Shown here piece after piece: positions 63,346-64,000 of a stretch of 64,000 bases of DNA. Origin of the DNA: a virus. How positions within the stretch are numbered: the first letter of the stretch is position 1; the number at the start of each line of letters is the position of its first letter. The notes beneath the pieces were generated by a model. It did not search any database, was not told the DNA's origin, and was given only the letters and a program-made list of their open reading frames with translations. The translations under genes and the position numbers were made by a program. The DNA lies in IMG/VR virus record IMGVR_UViG_3300020178_000897, positions 62,001 through 126,000 of that record. One strand, 5' to 3'.

Positions 63346-64000
63346 ATGGCATCATCATTAGACGGCGTCTTAATTAAGAAGGCGAATAAAAAAGAAACAT
63401 TCACTGACACACAGATTGAAGATCTTGCAAAGTGTATGGATCCAACAAACGGTTATATGCACTTTGCTAAAAAGTTTGCATTCATTCAGCACCCCGTAAA
63501 AGGAAAACTGTTGTTTGCACCGTTTGACTATCAAGAACGTCTACTAAAAAGTTATCATGATTTTCGATTTAATATTAACATGTTGCCTAGACAAACGGGC
63601 AAAACAACGTGTGCCGCAGTATATCTAGCATGGTATGCAATGTTCCACCCAGATCAAACAATACTAATTGCCGCACACAAGTATACAGGTGCACAAGAAA
63701 TTATGCAACGTATTCGATATGTTTATGAATGCTGTCCGGATTATATTAGAGCAGGTGTTACAAGTTATAACAAAGGTAGCATTGAGTTTGAAAATGGAAG
63801 TAGAATTGTTAGTGCAACAACAACTGAAAATACTGGCCGTGGTATGAGTATCTCGTTGCTATATTGTGATGAGTTTGCATTTGTTGGTCCTAATATTGCT
63901 ACTGAGTTTTGGACTGCTATTTCACCTACACTAGCAACAGGTGGTCGCGCTATTATTACAAGTACACCAAACAGTGATGAAGATACATTTGCAATGATTT
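63346..64000 (+). CDS. gp17: Terminase large subunit gp17 (partial, N-terminal part)
   Basis: 218 codons visible; the gene runs off the window. Walker A NMLPRQTGKTTCAAVYLAWY, Walker B LLYCDEFAF with the catalytic Glu, and coupling motif ITSTPNSDEDT. Upstream FAPFDYQERLL is the adenine-binding Q motif, and HPVKGKLLF and YMHFAKKFAFIQ fit gp17 of marine T4-like phages. It is the ATPase motor of DNA packaging; the nuclease domain lies beyond the edge. The ATG follows a late box by five bases, suggesting a leaderless transcript. Confidence 0.96.
   Translation, partial: MASSLDGVLIKKANKKETFTDTQIEDLAKCMDPTNGYMHFAKKFAFIQHPVKGKLLFAPFDYQERLLKSYHDFRFNINMLPRQTGKTTCAAVYLAWYAMFHPDQTILIAAHKYTGAQEIMQRIRYVYECCPDYIRAGVTSYNKGSIEFENGSRIVSATTTENTGRGMSISLLYCDEFAFVGPNIATEFWTAISPTLATGGRAIITSTPNSDEDTFAMI

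Noticed and set aside
1-64000. Lysogeny or integration functions
   Set aside because: No integrase, repressor, attachment repeats or excisionase seen in the window; gene set is that of a lytic T4-like phage.

Overview
This window is part of an AT-rich genome of a T4-like (Straboviridae/cyanophage-pelagiphage type) marine myovirus. The diagnostic genes are the C-terminus of the major capsid protein (gp23-like), the neck proteins gp13 and gp14, the tail completion protein gp15, head completion gp4, terminase gp16 and gp17, tail sheath gp18 and tail tube gp19, plus many copies of a T4-type late promoter, (G/C)ATAAATA(C/A). The very large fibre genes and the small metabolic genes look like those of phages of marine picocyanobacteria, SAR11 and similar hosts. 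The host cannot be fixed from this window. I see no photosynthesis genes, tRNAs, integrase or CRISPR array.

Layout. 1-165: end of gp23, then a terminator. 231-26454 (+): a long virion region with small structural proteins, four giant fibre/adhesin proteins of 1238-1745 residues, three small beta-sandwich-like proteins, a triplicated family of extremely cysteine-rich proteins and a probable fibre-assembly chaperone, closed by a terminator. 26570-36179 (+): a tightly packed, largely overlapping modification cassette with a GT9-like (heptosyl)transferase, five putative 2OG-Fe(II) oxygenases, a NodU-type carbamoyltransferase, a flavin-dependent halogenase, an SGNH-like protein and a GmhB-like phosphatase. 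36235-44756 (+): more fibre/structural genes, including one with a cupredoxin-like C-terminus and one of 1981 residues, ending at a terminator. 53372-44753 (-): one operon running gp14, gp15, Nudix, halogenase, halogenase, HldE, HldD, cupin. 53422-64000 (+): gp13, dNMP kinase, (HNH protein on -), gp18, gp19, a gp48/54-like tube protein, gp4, gp16, two unknowns and gp17, which runs off the window.

How it fits together. The metabolic cargo (three halogenases, ADP-heptose genes, oxygenases, carbamoyltransferase) is not in an early-gene region. It is interleaved with virion genes and, for the minus-strand half, apparently co-transcribed with gp14/gp15 from a late promoter. Late timing suggests (inference) that these enzymes decorate virion components or a surface glycan made during assembly rather than reprogramme early host metabolism. 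The fibres share a scaffold (beta-helix, a late 'DQDGNFRVG' module and 'RYNT...W' hairpins) into which different putative ligand-binding domains (LamG, FG-GAP propeller, BNR-like propeller, Trp-rich repeats) are inserted.
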